NCBI RefSeq assembly: GCF_030020805.1
Contig: NZ_CP125098.1
Span: 6,905,501-6,969,500 of the forward strand
Reading direction: 5' to 3'
Source of the DNA: Paenibacillus sp. RC67
Lineage (GTDB): Bacteria; Bacillota; Bacilli; Paenibacillales; NBRC-103111
Length of the DNA: 64,000 bases
The stretch's first letter is position 1, and the number at the start of each line of letters is the position of its first letter. Both the position numbers and the translations under genes were made by a program. Positions 7,737 to 16,457 of the stretch are shown piece after piece. A model generated the notes under the pieces. The model did not search any database. It was not told the DNA's origin and was given only the letters and a program-made list of their open reading frames with translations.

Positions 7737-10700
7737 TTACTGCACCAGTTGTGCGTAGCGAAACAGCGAGGGGTCCTTCGGTGTCGTTCCGACTCCCGAT
7801 CCCCACTGCAAGAAACCATCGCGGGAATCACCCGTGGAGCCCCGATCATCGTCATTCACCAGGAATGACATTCCTATGGTCTGTGCCGGTGGCCCACTAA
7901 ACCCTAGCGAGGCCCAAGGCACAGAGATGACATAGTGTATGATGCTGCCGCTTTGAATGATGCTCGCTTGGGCGCCAGGGGTGGGTCCCGCCTGCTGTCC
8001 AGCAGGCGCTGCGAAAGTGTAAACCGACGGTCCGCTGTCGAGAAGCGCTGCGCCGATTTCGACGCGCTGGCCTCCGGCCTGTCCCGGTACCCGGTCGTAG
8101 GTGCTGAACTGGATGGAATCGGTCTGCCACATGGTGTTTGGTGTACGTGCGCCGAAATGTTTGTCGTCTGTGATCGTGGCGTCGATCACAAGCACGTTGT
8201 TGTTGTAGTTGATATGCAGCTGACCGCTTAGGTCGCTGTTCCCGCTGCGCGTCCCTAATATCGATACCCAGGTTGCTTGCGTCGCCAGGTCGATTGCGGG
8301 CAAGGTTTGGTGGTCTGCAGGCTCGATGGGCGCGTAGGAAATCGAGCCGGATGAAGCTTCCGAACCGCCGGCGCTATCGACGGCCAGGCTATAGCTCAAA
8401 GAGTCGAATAACGGAATGCCGGAGACCGGAACGCGCATCGAAGCGGTTCCACTTGCTGGGACATACACCCTATCCGACACTGTCCCTGATGCCGGCCCTA
8501 CTTGGTAGGTAACTTGCGTCGCCGTGAGGACGCTGCTCCGATTATTCTTCAGTGCGATATCGAGAAAGTAGCTTCTGGACGCCGCGTCCGACGTGATCGT
8601 CGGCTGGACGCTGATCTCGAACGGCTTGACGACAGTTGTCGTCGCCCTCAGGCCGGCTACAAGACTCGGCTTGTGCTTGTCATTGTTATTGCCCCCGTTC
8701 CCCGGCTTCACTTTCGTTACATCGACAGCCACAGTCCGCTGGCCAAGGAGCGTGGTTGCAGGAACGCTGATGGTGGCGCTCGTAACTTTGCCTGGGGAAG
8801 TGCGAAGCTTCACAGGCTGCGCCCCGTTCGCCATGATTGTCAACTCATTGGGAAGGTCCGTCTTGCGGTTCGATCGGTCCGCAGTCACTATAACAGGGAC
8901 CGTATCTCCTTGGATCGACTGGTCGGCGACTTTCATCGTGACCGCATACTGCGTCACGCCTAAGGTATCAACGTTGCCGGTGACGTAGATCGGGCTGCCG
9001 GTAAGTGTCAGAACGACCGTGCCGTCGGTCGGATTCACCGTCTGCGTTGAGCCATACTCATTAGTGATAATAAGAGGCTGGGTTGTGTGCAAAGCAATGG
9101 TCTCGGAGCCAGTGGACCACATCACCCGAGTCGTCGAGCCTCCTCCCGCATAAGGATACGAGTAGGCGGTAGCGGAGCCAAGGTCATCACGATCACCAAG
9201 CGTCTTTCCGGTCACCGCGCGAATGAGCACTGCGTTGGCGACAGCTCCCGGTTTCGGGGCTACGCCAAGTACGCCATCGACGGGCTGCCTGAACAACCCA
9301 AAGTGATGCTCCCTATTATTGGGGTCCGTACCGTCATCCATAGCCGAGTACCAGTTAAAGACGTCCACGCCAGCTGCCATCACTAGCACCTGAGCACGCA
9401 CCAGGTTGTCCGCTTGCTGGGGCTCCGTGGAGGCGGCGGCATACGTCGGCCAGCCGTTCTCCGTAATCCACACGGGGACGTGCCGATTTCCAGCCGCCTG
9501 CTTCACCTGCTGCACCAACGCAGGAAGCTTCGATACCAACAGTGTGCGCTCGGGCGGGGTGTTTGCCCCCTCCAAAGCGTAGCCGTAGACATTCGTCGCA
9601 AACGTATCAATGTAATTGATACCGCCGGCAGCGAAAAAGGCACTATACCAGTTATCGTCAAAGGTGGTTGCAATCGGGCCCATGACGTTCGCGTCCGGGT
9701 TTCCTTCGTGAATGGGTCCGTACATGGCCTGAAGCATCTGCAGATAGCAGGCTGCGGTAGTACCGCAAGCACCGTTATTGAAGCCGGTGCCATTAAACTC
9801 ATTGTAGATGTTGAAATCGCGGACCTTGCCTTTATAGTGCTCGGCGGCAGCTTTCCCAAACTGACCAAATGCGGCCAGACCAGCCGCGGAGCTCGGTGTT
9901 TTCCCGTTGTCATAATTGGCGTTGTTGTATGCCAAGACTCCTTGGGGAGTCATGCCGAGGTCAAGAGCCTGTTGTGACTTGGCTTCAAAGGCATACCCAG
10001 CCCAGTTGTACACGCCTGGCTGCTTTTCAATTAGCGACCAGTTAATGTCGCTTCGAATGTGGCCGTAGCCGATTGTCGCCAATGCGTTCATGAGTCCATC
10101 TTCGAGGGATTTGTAGTGACCAAAATGAGAGTCGATCCCGAAGAAGGAGTCAGGACTCAAGGCACCCGCTGGGGTGGGCGTCACTATGCCAAACGTTGTG
10201 ATGCGTGTTAGTGTTTGACCATCAATCAGGCTTGAGAAAGTCAGGTTGTAGAATCCCGGCCCGAGGTCCTGCACGGATAGCAGCGCATGTCCGTCAGAGC
10301 CTACGGGGATAGATCCCGTGCGGAGACTCACGCCCTGATCATCTGAAATGTCGTATGAAACCGAGTCACCCACCGTGCCGAAATCCAGGTTTGCGGAATT
10401 GGTTGTGAAGAGCAGGCTCGGGTTCATTAGTGACAGTGCTGGAGTCGTTGCAAAGGTCACCTGGACTCGTGCGAAACAGATTCCTGGGATGACGCCGTTG
10501 AGGCTATGAACGCGCAGACGGAAATCTGCGCCATTCGTGCCGTTGGCGAACTTGATTCCGCTCAGTTCAAAGATCTGATTCTTCCAAGTCTGACTGCCGC
10601 TTGTGGGCATCCATGGAGTGGCTTGAAAGGCGTTGCTCTGGCCGTCGTACTCGACAGCTAGGGTCGTCGCCGCTGCGTCAAAGTAATCGACGGACACAAT

Positions 10701-11009
10701 CGCATACGTCGCGCCCGCAGGTTTCGCGGAGCTCGCAACATCAACATAGACGTAGGGGTTTAGCGGATTTTGTGACGTCGTCCAGCACGCCATGCCGTTC
10801 TTGGTCGTCGCGGCATGCGCCGGATCTTTGTCCGCGTCACCGGGCCAAGCCTTGATGACACCGCTGTAAACGGGAGGCGAACTCAAGATTGCGACGGCCT
10901 GCGGCTGGGCAGCGAGGGCCTGGGGCGCCATCTCCCCAAAAACGCTGACTGACAAAAGCAATACAAGCATTAAACAGATCATCCACTTTTTCACGAACAT
11001 CACATTCAC
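7737..11009 (-). CDS. Large secreted clan GH-A glycoside hydrolase with C-terminal CBM9-like domain
   Basis: 1090 residues with a signal peptide (residues 1-33, cleavage near ALAAQ). Residues 45-185 form a beta-rich domain, 195-275 an Ig-like domain and 285-610 a TIM-barrel hydrolase. The likely acid/base is E404 in YNEFNG and the nucleophile E517 in WITENGW, the clan GH-A spacing also seen in GH39- and GH5-like enzymes. After Ig-like segments, residues 895-1090 resemble a CBM9 carbohydrate-binding domain (ATITDDKHF, MWQTDSIQFS). It should be exported and act on a plant or microbial polysaccharide; the substrate cannot be read from sequence. A cre-like site lies 36 bp upstream. The gene is clearly richer in G+C than the island at 20-40 kb. 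Confidence 0.85.
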   Translation of the reverse strand: MNVMFVKKWMICLMLVLLLSVSVFGEMAPQALAAQPQAVAILSSPPVYSGVIKAWPGDADKDPAHAATTKNGMACWTTSQNPLNPYVYVDVASSAKPAGATYAIVSVDYFDAAATTLAVEYDGQSNAFQATPWMPTSGSQTWKNQIFELSGIKFANGTNGADFRLRVHSLNGVIPGICFARVQVTFATTPALSLMNPSLLFTTNSANLDFGTVGDSVSYDISDDQGVSLRTGSIPVGSDGHALLSVQDLGPGFYNLTFSSLIDGQTLTRITTFGIVTPTPAGALSPDSFFGIDSHFGHYKSLEDGLMNALATIGYGHIRSDINWSLIEKQPGVYNWAGYAFEAKSQQALDLGMTPQGVLAYNNANYDNGKTPSSAAGLAAFGQFGKAAAEHYKGKVRDFNIYNEFNGTGFNNGACGTTAACYLQMLQAMYGPIHEGNPDANVMGPIATTFDDNWYSAFFAAGGINYIDTFATNVYGYALEGANTPPERTLLVSKLPALVQQVKQAAGNRHVPVWITENGWPTYAAASTEPQQADNLVRAQVLVMAAGVDVFNWYSAMDDGTDPNNREHHFGLFRQPVDGVLGVAPKPGAVANAVLIRAVTGKTLGDRDDLGSATAYSYPYAGGGSTTRVMWSTGSETIALHTTQPLIITNEYGSTQTVNPTDGTVVLTLTGSPIYVTGNVDTLGVTQYAVTMKVADQSIQGDTVPVIVTADRSNRKTDLPNELTIMANGAQPVKLRTSPGKVTSATISVPATTLLGQRTVAVDVTKVKPGNGGNNNDKHKPSLVAGLRATTTVVKPFEISVQPTITSDAASRSYFLDIALKNNRSSVLTATQVTYQVGPASGTVSDRVYVPASGTASMRVPVSGIPLFDSLSYSLAVDSAGGSEASSGSISYAPIEPADHQTLPAIDLATQATWVSILGTRSGNSDLSGQLHINYNNNVLVIDATITDDKHFGARTPNTMWQTDSIQFSTYDRVPGQAGGQRVEIGAALLDSGPSVYTFAAPAGQQAGPTPGAQASIIQSGSIIHYVISVPWASLGFSGPPAQTIGMSFLVNDDDRGSTGDSRDGFLQWGSGVGTTPKDPSLFRYAQLVQ

Positions 11010-11045
11010 TCCCTTATCTTGGCCTAAAATCCGATATCCCCTTAT

Positions 11046-11060
11046 TTGTAAGCGTTTACT
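11046..11060. promoter_or_regulatory. cre (CcpA-binding) site upstream of the glycosidase
   Basis: TTGTAAGCGTTTACT matches the Bacillus cre consensus WTGNAANCGNWNNCW at every fixed position and lies between 36 and 51 bp before the glycosidase start. It predicts carbon catabolite control. Confidence 0.7.
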
Positions 11061-11112
11061 ATTTTGAGTTTAGCTGCCTGCTCGACGGAAATCTAACCGA
11101 TGAAAAAGTCCG

Positions 11113-11246
11113 GTGCGGTGTCCATTTGATCTTCCAATCGCTGTTGAAATCGGATTCTTTGGATTGTTTTACTCCTGATTATGGAGAGAATCCGATTTCA
11201 AAGGCGAACGCTTACGCTTTTCCAGATTCAAATGGACCCTTCGCAC
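11113..11246. repeat. Nested long inverted repeat (intergenic, possibly a dispersed element)
   Basis: Three sets of arms are nested: GTGCG/CGCAC (11113, 11242), GTCCATTTGA/TCAAATGGAC (11120, 11228) and the 13-bp GAAATCGGATTCT/AGAATCCGATTTC (11146, 11187). The centre is a 28-base loop. Arms are unequal in the middle, so it would fold as a long imperfect hairpin. It may be a MITE-like or REP-like dispersed repeat, or part of a long leader or tail. Confidence 0.7.
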
Positions 11247-11357
11247 GTTGTTCAATAGGCTTTAAAGCCGCTGCCAAAGCTATATTGGCGCAATAGGTGG
11301 ACTGCTCAGCCGCCCGGATGCGAGCAATGGATAGCTCAGCATGCTATCCCTTCAAGA

Positions 11358-12701
11358 TTAATCCATTCCCTCTGCCCATGCAGAGCTTGCAGGTATCGGA
11401 ATCCGCTCCACCTCTCCTTCTATAAATTGACCCCGCAGCTGGAGAATGAACCGGGTGTGGGATGGTTTGACCTCCCGGACATCCTGAAGACCCTGGAACA
11501 CACAGAGCGCAGCTGCTGTTCCCGCCGCTTCCCCGATGGCGCTGACCGAAGCCATGATCCGGTAGGAGCTGTGAGCTTCGTGGGTGCCGCTGATGCATCG
11601 GGAGCTGAGTAATAGATTGGCACAGCCCTTGGGAATAAGCGAACGGTATGGGATATGGTAATAGCCTGGCTCGGGAATACTTTCAAGCCTAGTGGCACCT
11701 CCATCCGGACTATGAATGTCCAAGGAATAGGCGCATGCCGCCACCATATCGTCAAAGCGCCTGCTCTGCAGGCAGTCCTCTGCGGTTAATTCATATTCTC
11801 CGACAATACGCCGCCCCTCTCGGACACCCAGCTTGGGGGCAATGTAATCCAGCTTCGCATGATGGAAAGCAGGATGCTGCCGGATGGCCTCAAACAACTC
11901 TTGCACCTGCTGAATTCCCTCTTCCCTGCCTCTGGTAACCGTTTCTGGGCGGGTAGGGTCTACATCCAGCACCGAAGTAGAATTGAACAGCAGGGCCTTG
12001 CCATCTGGGTAAGGAAAACAAGTGACGCCCTGTCGAGGGTTGCCGGTGCGGCCTGCCGCTTTCATGTCGAGGTAATAAGGCAATAGTTCCCTACGGAGCG
12101 AATGAATGGCCGACCACTGCCGAATATCTGGCTCCTTCAGCAGGGAGCAGTCTATGCCGCTGACCTTGAAGGTGGCGGTGGCGGATTGCATCCGCCCATC
12201 GCCTTCTCTGCCCAACCTGTACTCCAATCCCGCTAACGCGGAAAGATTGCCGTCGGCAGTGGCGTCGAGGTATATCTTGGCGGTAACCGCCACCGTTCGA
12301 CTGCCCTGGATATGCAGACGGACAATACGTCCATTTTGCTTATCCGCTCGGGTCACCTTGCAGTCGGTCCACAGCGTAAGGGTCGGTTCGGAAGCCAATA
12401 GCCTCTCGTATGCTGCCTTCAGCTCCTGCTCATCATAAGTAGGAACAAGCTTCTCATTGTAATGCGTGTATGAGGCGGGAAACAACTCCCGGTGAATGCC
12501 ACTGGTAATCGGTTTGCCCCAGGAATCCCGGAAGGTGCATACCAAGGATACACTGGAGAATACACCTGTCCCCCCCACTTCCTTGGCTTGCTCAATCAGC
12601 AGCACTCTCATCTGCAATCTCGCAGCAGCTAACGCAGCGCTTATTCCTCCGACACCCGCACCCGCGATGATAATATCAAAATCAAAAGACTCATTATTCA
12701 T
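11358..12701 (-). CDS. FAD-dependent oxidoreductase of a carbohydrate operon
   Basis: 447 residues. The N-terminal Rossmann motif GAGVGG (residues 14-19) and following VLLIEQAKEVGGTG mark an FAD-binding enzyme of the 'FAD-dependent oxidoreductase' family often found next to sugar importers in Paenibacillus. A conserved CYLDATADGNLSALAG-type segment (here IYLDATADGNLSALAG) and the C-terminal LLLSSRCISGTHEAH fit that family. It has its own AGGTC-type ribosome site inside the preceding small ORF and is the last gene of the operon. It probably oxidises an imported sugar or sugar derivative; the substrate is not evident. Confidence 0.8.
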   Translation of the reverse strand: MNNESFDFDIIIAGAGVGGISAALAAARLQMRVLLIEQAKEVGGTGVFSSVSLVCTFRDSWGKPITSGIHRELFPASYTHYNEKLVPTYDEQELKAAYERLLASEPTLTLWTDCKVTRADKQNGRIVRLHIQGSRTVAVTAKIYLDATADGNLSALAGLEYRLGREGDGRMQSATATFKVSGIDCSLLKEPDIRQWSAIHSLRRELLPYYLDMKAAGRTGNPRQGVTCFPYPDGKALLFNSTSVLDVDPTRPETVTRGREEGIQQVQELFEAIRQHPAFHHAKLDYIAPKLGVREGRRIVGEYELTAEDCLQSRRFDDMVAACAYSLDIHSPDGGATRLESIPEPGYYHIPYRSLIPKGCANLLLSSRCISGTHEAHSSYRIMASVSAIGEAAGTAAALCVFQGLQDVREVKPSHTRFILQLRGQFIEGEVERIPIPASSAWAEGMD

Positions 12702-12705
12702 TTCG

Positions 12706-12810
12706 TTAGACCTCCCGAATGCGTGGCTTCACAAGATAAGCCCGCAGCCCAAATCCATTTTCCTCCAGCAATAACTCGTAACGGACCTCATTTTCTTTGC
12801 ATAGCCGCAT
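12706..12810 (-). CDS. 34-residue ORF translationally coupled to the solute-binding protein gene
   Basis: The stop codon of the binding-protein gene overlaps this ATG as TAATG, and the ORF ends five bases before the FAD oxidoreductase start. It reads MRLCKENEVRYELLLEENGF and ends with YLVKPRIREV. No ribosome site of its own is needed with this overlap. It could be a true small protein, the remnant of a longer gene, or simply spacer that keeps ribosomes moving to the next gene. I recognise no family. Confidence 0.45.
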   Translation of the reverse strand: MRLCKENEVRYELLLEENGFGLRAYLVKPRIREV

Positions 12811-14345
12811 TATTTCTTAACCTGCTTCGTATACAGTTCCGTATAATCCTTGATCATCTGATCCCCGCCCTGAGAGCGCCACTTCTCCACTTCTTTATTG
12901 AAGCCGGCTTCATCCAAGGTTCCCATAATGAATTTGACACGGGCGTCGGCAATGATCTTGTTCAGCTCCGTTCCTTTCTCCACAGCGGTCTGTGAGATCA
13001 GGGGCTCCACCGGGTTGGATACGGCAATGGCCTCATTGTTTTTCATCATGGTACGGAATTTATTGTCCGCCTCCCCCTTCCCCTTCCAGATCATCAGCGC
13101 ACCGTCATAGGTAGGCAGCTGCTTGAGGGGAGATACCTCGTTGGCATATGCCGTCTGGTCAGAGATGACCGGCTCTCCGTCCGCTCCTTTGGTGTAATGG
13201 ACACCCTCGATCCCCCACGTCCAGGTATACAGCATTTGGTCATCTACGATTTTGTCGAAGAAACCAAGAAGCTGCTTCAGCTCCGCCTCCGACTTGACGG
13301 TGGCCTTCGGGAACACGAACATTCCGTTATACCCTGTGGTTGCAAACACCCGCTCTCCCTTAGGTCCCTGAATTTTGCTGACAATATCAATCTTGGCAGC
13401 AGGATTAGCTTTCTTCAGCTCGTTTCCTCCGGTGATTACGAAGTCGAGGGTAGTGAACAGCATGCCGGCCTTGCCTTGATAAAATTGCTCTTGCTGTTTG
13501 CTGACTTTGGTTGCTGCGAAATCCAGGTTAATCAGCTTTTCGTCATACAGCTTCTTGTAGAACTTCATGGCTTCCATATTTTCTTTAGTCATAAACATAG
13601 GAACTGCTTTGCCATCCTGAATATCCCACTGGTTGGGCGCTCCGAAGAAAGAGGCGATGGTCTGGAAGCCCGTGAGACCCATGGCGCCTGCGCCTCCGGA
13701 ATCCTCGGCCTCCACTAGCCCGAAGGTATCGTTTTTGCCGTTTTTATCCGGATCGTTTAAGGCGAATGCTTGGATAACCTTGTAGAGATCATCGATGGTC
13801 TTGGGCTGCTGCAAGCCTAGATTGTCCAACCAATCCTGCCGGAAGGCGATACCCTGACGGGCTAGAGCTCTGGCTCGGTATAAACCGTATACCTTGCCAT
13901 CCACGGAGATATTGTTCAGTACCTGCTCACTAGCGTTGTACTTGCTCAGATTGGGAAACTCCTTGATATAGGGTCCGATCTCCCAGAACATGCCCGACCG
14001 CTCTGCATTGATGATGGATGAGGACTTGGTATCCGCAATCATCAGTACCTGAGGCAGATCATTGGAGGCGATGGAGACATTAACCTTGTCATTGTAAGCA
14101 GACGCCGGAACCCAGGTGGCATTGATCTTGGTATTGGTGTATTCCTCGATCTTCTTAATAATCGGATTGTCGGCCTTGGGAGGCTCTGTCGAGGGATACT
14201 GGTTCATCATCGTGAATGTAAATGGTCCGTTTGAAGTTGCGTTAGTGTTCTTTGCTTCCTGATTACCGCCGCATGCCGACAAACTAGCGGTTGTCAGAAT
14301 TAGTGCTAGACCCGTTAGGGACATTTTGTGGTTTAACTGCTTCAT
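12810..14345 (-). CDS. Extracellular solute-binding lipoprotein (LplA-like) of a carbohydrate ABC importer
   Basis: 511 residues with a lipoprotein signal (hydrophobic stretch then LSACGGN, lipidated cysteine at about residue 25) and a type 1 extracellular binding-protein fold. The segments PIIKKIEEYTNTKINATWVP and WSQ-like C-terminus are typical of the LplA/YtcQ group that binds oligosaccharides. A GGGGGAG site precedes the ATG. The two permease genes lie directly upstream on the same strand; no ATPase gene is present, as usual for importers sharing an MsmX-type ATPase. Confidence 0.87.
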   Translation of the reverse strand: MKQLNHKMSLTGLALILTTASLSACGGNQEAKNTNATSNGPFTFTMMNQYPSTEPPKADNPIIKKIEEYTNTKINATWVPASAYNDKVNVSIASNDLPQVLMIADTKSSSIINAERSGMFWEIGPYIKEFPNLSKYNASEQVLNNISVDGKVYGLYRARALARQGIAFRQDWLDNLGLQQPKTIDDLYKVIQAFALNDPDKNGKNDTFGLVEAEDSGGAGAMGLTGFQTIASFFGAPNQWDIQDGKAVPMFMTKENMEAMKFYKKLYDEKLINLDFAATKVSKQQEQFYQGKAGMLFTTLDFVITGGNELKKANPAAKIDIVSKIQGPKGERVFATTGYNGMFVFPKATVKSEAELKQLLGFFDKIVDDQMLYTWTWGIEGVHYTKGADGEPVISDQTAYANEVSPLKQLPTYDGALMIWKGKGEADNKFRTMMKNNEAIAVSNPVEPLISQTAVEKGTELNKIIADARVKFIMGTLDEAGFNKEVEKWRSQGGDQMIKDYTELYTKQVKK

Positions 14346-14396
14346 GTCTTACTCCCCCTTATCATATTGAAGATATTGTATCAAAAGATGAACAAG

Positions 14397-15269
14397 TCAT
14401 CCTTTAACTGAACCTAGCAGCACTCCCTTGGCGAAGTGCTTTTGCAAAAAGGGATAAACCGACAGAATCGGGACGGTGGAGAACACGATAACCGCCATGT
14501 TAATAATCTTGGATGGCGGAGGGGGCGCCTCGTTCATATCGGACAACCCCTTCTCCGACAAAATCACGATCTGTCTTAACAGGACCTGAATGGGCCATTT
14601 CTTCGAATCGTTGATGTACAAAATAGCGCTCAGGAACGTATTCCAATGAGTCACTGCATAGAACAGCGCAAAGGTTGCAATAGCAGGCAGAGATAGCGGA
14701 ATAACAATACGGAACAAAATCCCAAGGTCATTGCAGCCGTCAATCTTGGCCGACTCCTCCAAACCGTCAGGCAACTGCTGGAAGAAGTTTTTGATGATGA
14801 TCATATTAAAAGCACTGATCGCGCCAGGAATAATAAGCGCCCAGTAGGTATTAGTGAGGTGCAGCGCTTTGACAATCAAAAAGGTAGGCACGATACCAGC
14901 GTTGAACACCATCGTGAAGAGAACCATGAGCATGACGGGACGGCGTCCGTACAGATCTCTGCGGGCAAGCGGATACGCCATAAGCACCGTCAGCAGTAGA
15001 TTCACAAGGGTCCCTATCACCGTCACCCCAATGGTGACTGCCAAGCTGCGAAGCAGTATGGGAGTAGAGAAGATGTAACGGTAGCCCGTCAACGAGAATT
15101 TCGTTGGAAATACGAGGAAGCTCTTGGACAACACCTCCTGCTCCGTCGCGAAGGAAATCAATAGGATATATAGAAACGGGATGAGCATCACAGCCGACAC
15201 CAACAGCAGGATAGCAACGTTAGTCCACTCGAACAGACGGGGTCCCCAGCTTCGGTTTTGTTGATTCAT
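14397..15269 (-). CDS. Carbohydrate ABC importer permease, LplC-like
   Basis: 290 residues with six predicted membrane helices. The cytoplasmic EAA loop for ATPase contact is visible as EESAKIDGCNDLGILFRIVI near residues 180-200. It begins 3 bp after the stop of the LplB-like permease gene, so the two are co-translated, and the binding-protein gene follows by 51 bp. The ending KHFAKGVLLGSVKG is the normal C-terminus of this subfamily. Confidence 0.88.
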   Translation of the reverse strand: MNQQNRSWGPRLFEWTNVAILLLVSAVMLIPFLYILLISFATEQEVLSKSFLVFPTKFSLTGYRYIFSTPILLRSLAVTIGVTVIGTLVNLLLTVLMAYPLARRDLYGRRPVMLMVLFTMVFNAGIVPTFLIVKALHLTNTYWALIIPGAISAFNMIIIKNFFQQLPDGLEESAKIDGCNDLGILFRIVIPLSLPAIATFALFYAVTHWNTFLSAILYINDSKKWPIQVLLRQIVILSEKGLSDMNEAPPPPSKIINMAVIVFSTVPILSVYPFLQKHFAKGVLLGSVKG

Positions 15270-15272
15270 AGA

Positions 15273-16235
15273 TTAGTACACCCCTTCCTCACCGAATTTT
15301 TTGGCCATCCAGTTGGAGCCGATGACCAGTACAAATCCGACAATCGACTTGAAAAGGCCGACAGCGGTACTGAAACTGAACTGCCCTTGCGTAATCCCCG
15401 CCGTATATACATAAGTGTCAAACACTTCCCCGACCTCACGGTTAATCGGATTCAGCATCAGGAAGATCTGCTCAAAGCCCGTGTCCAAAAAGGTACCGAG
15501 CCGGAGGATAAAAAGAATGATAATGGTAGAGCGGATGGCCGGAAGTGTCACATGCCATAGCTGGCGCAGCCTTCCCGCACCGTCCATTTTGGCGGCTTCG
15601 TAAATCTGAGGATCGACCCCTGCCAAGGCTGCGAGGAATATGATGGTCCCCCATCCCGTTTCCTTCCAAATGACTTCCAGTGTGATCATGGTTCTAAACC
15701 ATCCTGCGCTGGCGAGAAAGTTGATCTTGTCCCCACCCATTGCCATGATGGCTTCATTCACCAGTCCACCGTCGATGGTAAAAAAGGTATAAGCGATGCC
15801 GACCACCACGACCCAGGAGACAAAATGGGGCACGTAGATAACGGTCTGTATGGCCCGTTTGAATTTCTCTCGGCGCACTTCATTAATCATAAGAGAGAGC
15901 AGGATCGGTGCGGGAAAAAAGAAGACAATATTGTACCCGGCCAGCACTAGGGTATTCCTTAGAAGCATCCAGAACGCCGGATCATGGAACAGCCGCTCGA
16001 AGTGCTTCATGCCAACCCACTTGCTGCCGAAAAAGCCCAGATAAGGCTGGTAATCCTTGAAAGCCATAAGAAGACCCCACATAGGGGCGTATTTGAACAA
16101 CAGGAAGTAAAGCACCCCTGGGGCTAGCATCCCATACAGCCATTTGTTCCTCCCTATCTGCCCCCAGAAGCTTTGCTTCTTCGGCTTAGCAGCGACAGAC
16201 ATTTCAAGCGCAAGATTTCCTTTGATTTGACTCAT
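15273..16235 (-). CDS. Carbohydrate ABC importer permease, LplB-like
   Basis: Start set at 16235, where a GGTGGAG site precedes ATG AGT CAA; an upstream TTG at 16283 lacks a ribosome site. The 320-residue protein has six membrane helices after a short cytoplasmic tail, the typical YGMLAPGVLYFLLFKYAPMWG beginning and an EAA loop (YEAAKMDGAGRLRQLWHVTL). It is the first gene of the importer operon; a 33-bp motif shared with the AraC regulator promoter lies 67 bp upstream. Confidence 0.88.
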   Translation of the reverse strand: MSQIKGNLALEMSVAAKPKKQSFWGQIGRNKWLYGMLAPGVLYFLLFKYAPMWGLLMAFKDYQPYLGFFGSKWVGMKHFERLFHDPAFWMLLRNTLVLAGYNIVFFFPAPILLSLMINEVRREKFKRAIQTVIYVPHFVSWVVVVGIAYTFFTIDGGLVNEAIMAMGGDKINFLASAGWFRTMITLEVIWKETGWGTIIFLAALAGVDPQIYEAAKMDGAGRLRQLWHVTLPAIRSTIIILFILRLGTFLDTGFEQIFLMLNPINREVGEVFDTYVYTAGITQGQFSFSTAVGLFKSIVGFVLVIGSNWMAKKFGEEGVY

Positions 16236-16301
16236 CTTCGACTCCACCTTCGTGTTTCTTGTCTTTTCTGTGCGTACCTTCAAGATAAGCGGCCGACAAG
16301 C

Positions 16302-16334
16302 GGACGTCTATAATCGGGGGATAATCATTAGGAA
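16302..16334 (-). promoter_or_regulatory. Putative binding site of the membrane AraC regulator before the ABC operon
   Basis: On the minus strand it contains CTAATGATTATCCCCCGATT; 27 of 33 bases match 18807-18839 in front of the regulator gene. Two GATTAT copies 11 bp apart (one helical turn) fit the direct-repeat half-sites of AraC proteins. A TTATCT element follows about 13 bases downstream. Confidence 0.6.
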
Positions 16335-16402
16335 GGGAGTTTGTCGCTGGAGTGGATATAATCATCATCACGTGTGGAATAATCATGTTATAACAACATG
16401 AA

Positions 16403-16446
16403 GAAGACCCCCAACGACAGGCTGGGAACCTATCGAGGGAGTCTTC
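16403..16446 (-). terminator. Hairpin after the AraC regulator gene
   Basis: GAAGACTCCC and GGGGGTCTTC arms, read on the minus strand, lie just past the regulator stop. There is only a short T/C tract, so it may be a leaky terminator. Confidence 0.5.
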
Positions 16447-16457
16447 GATTGATGCGT

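Noticed and set aside
8502..9977. Several long plus-strand open frames (e.g. 8502-8963, 9414-9977) opposite the glycosidase
   Set aside because: They are complements of a GC-rich gene with clear signal peptide and domains; no ribosome sites and arginine-rich random composition.
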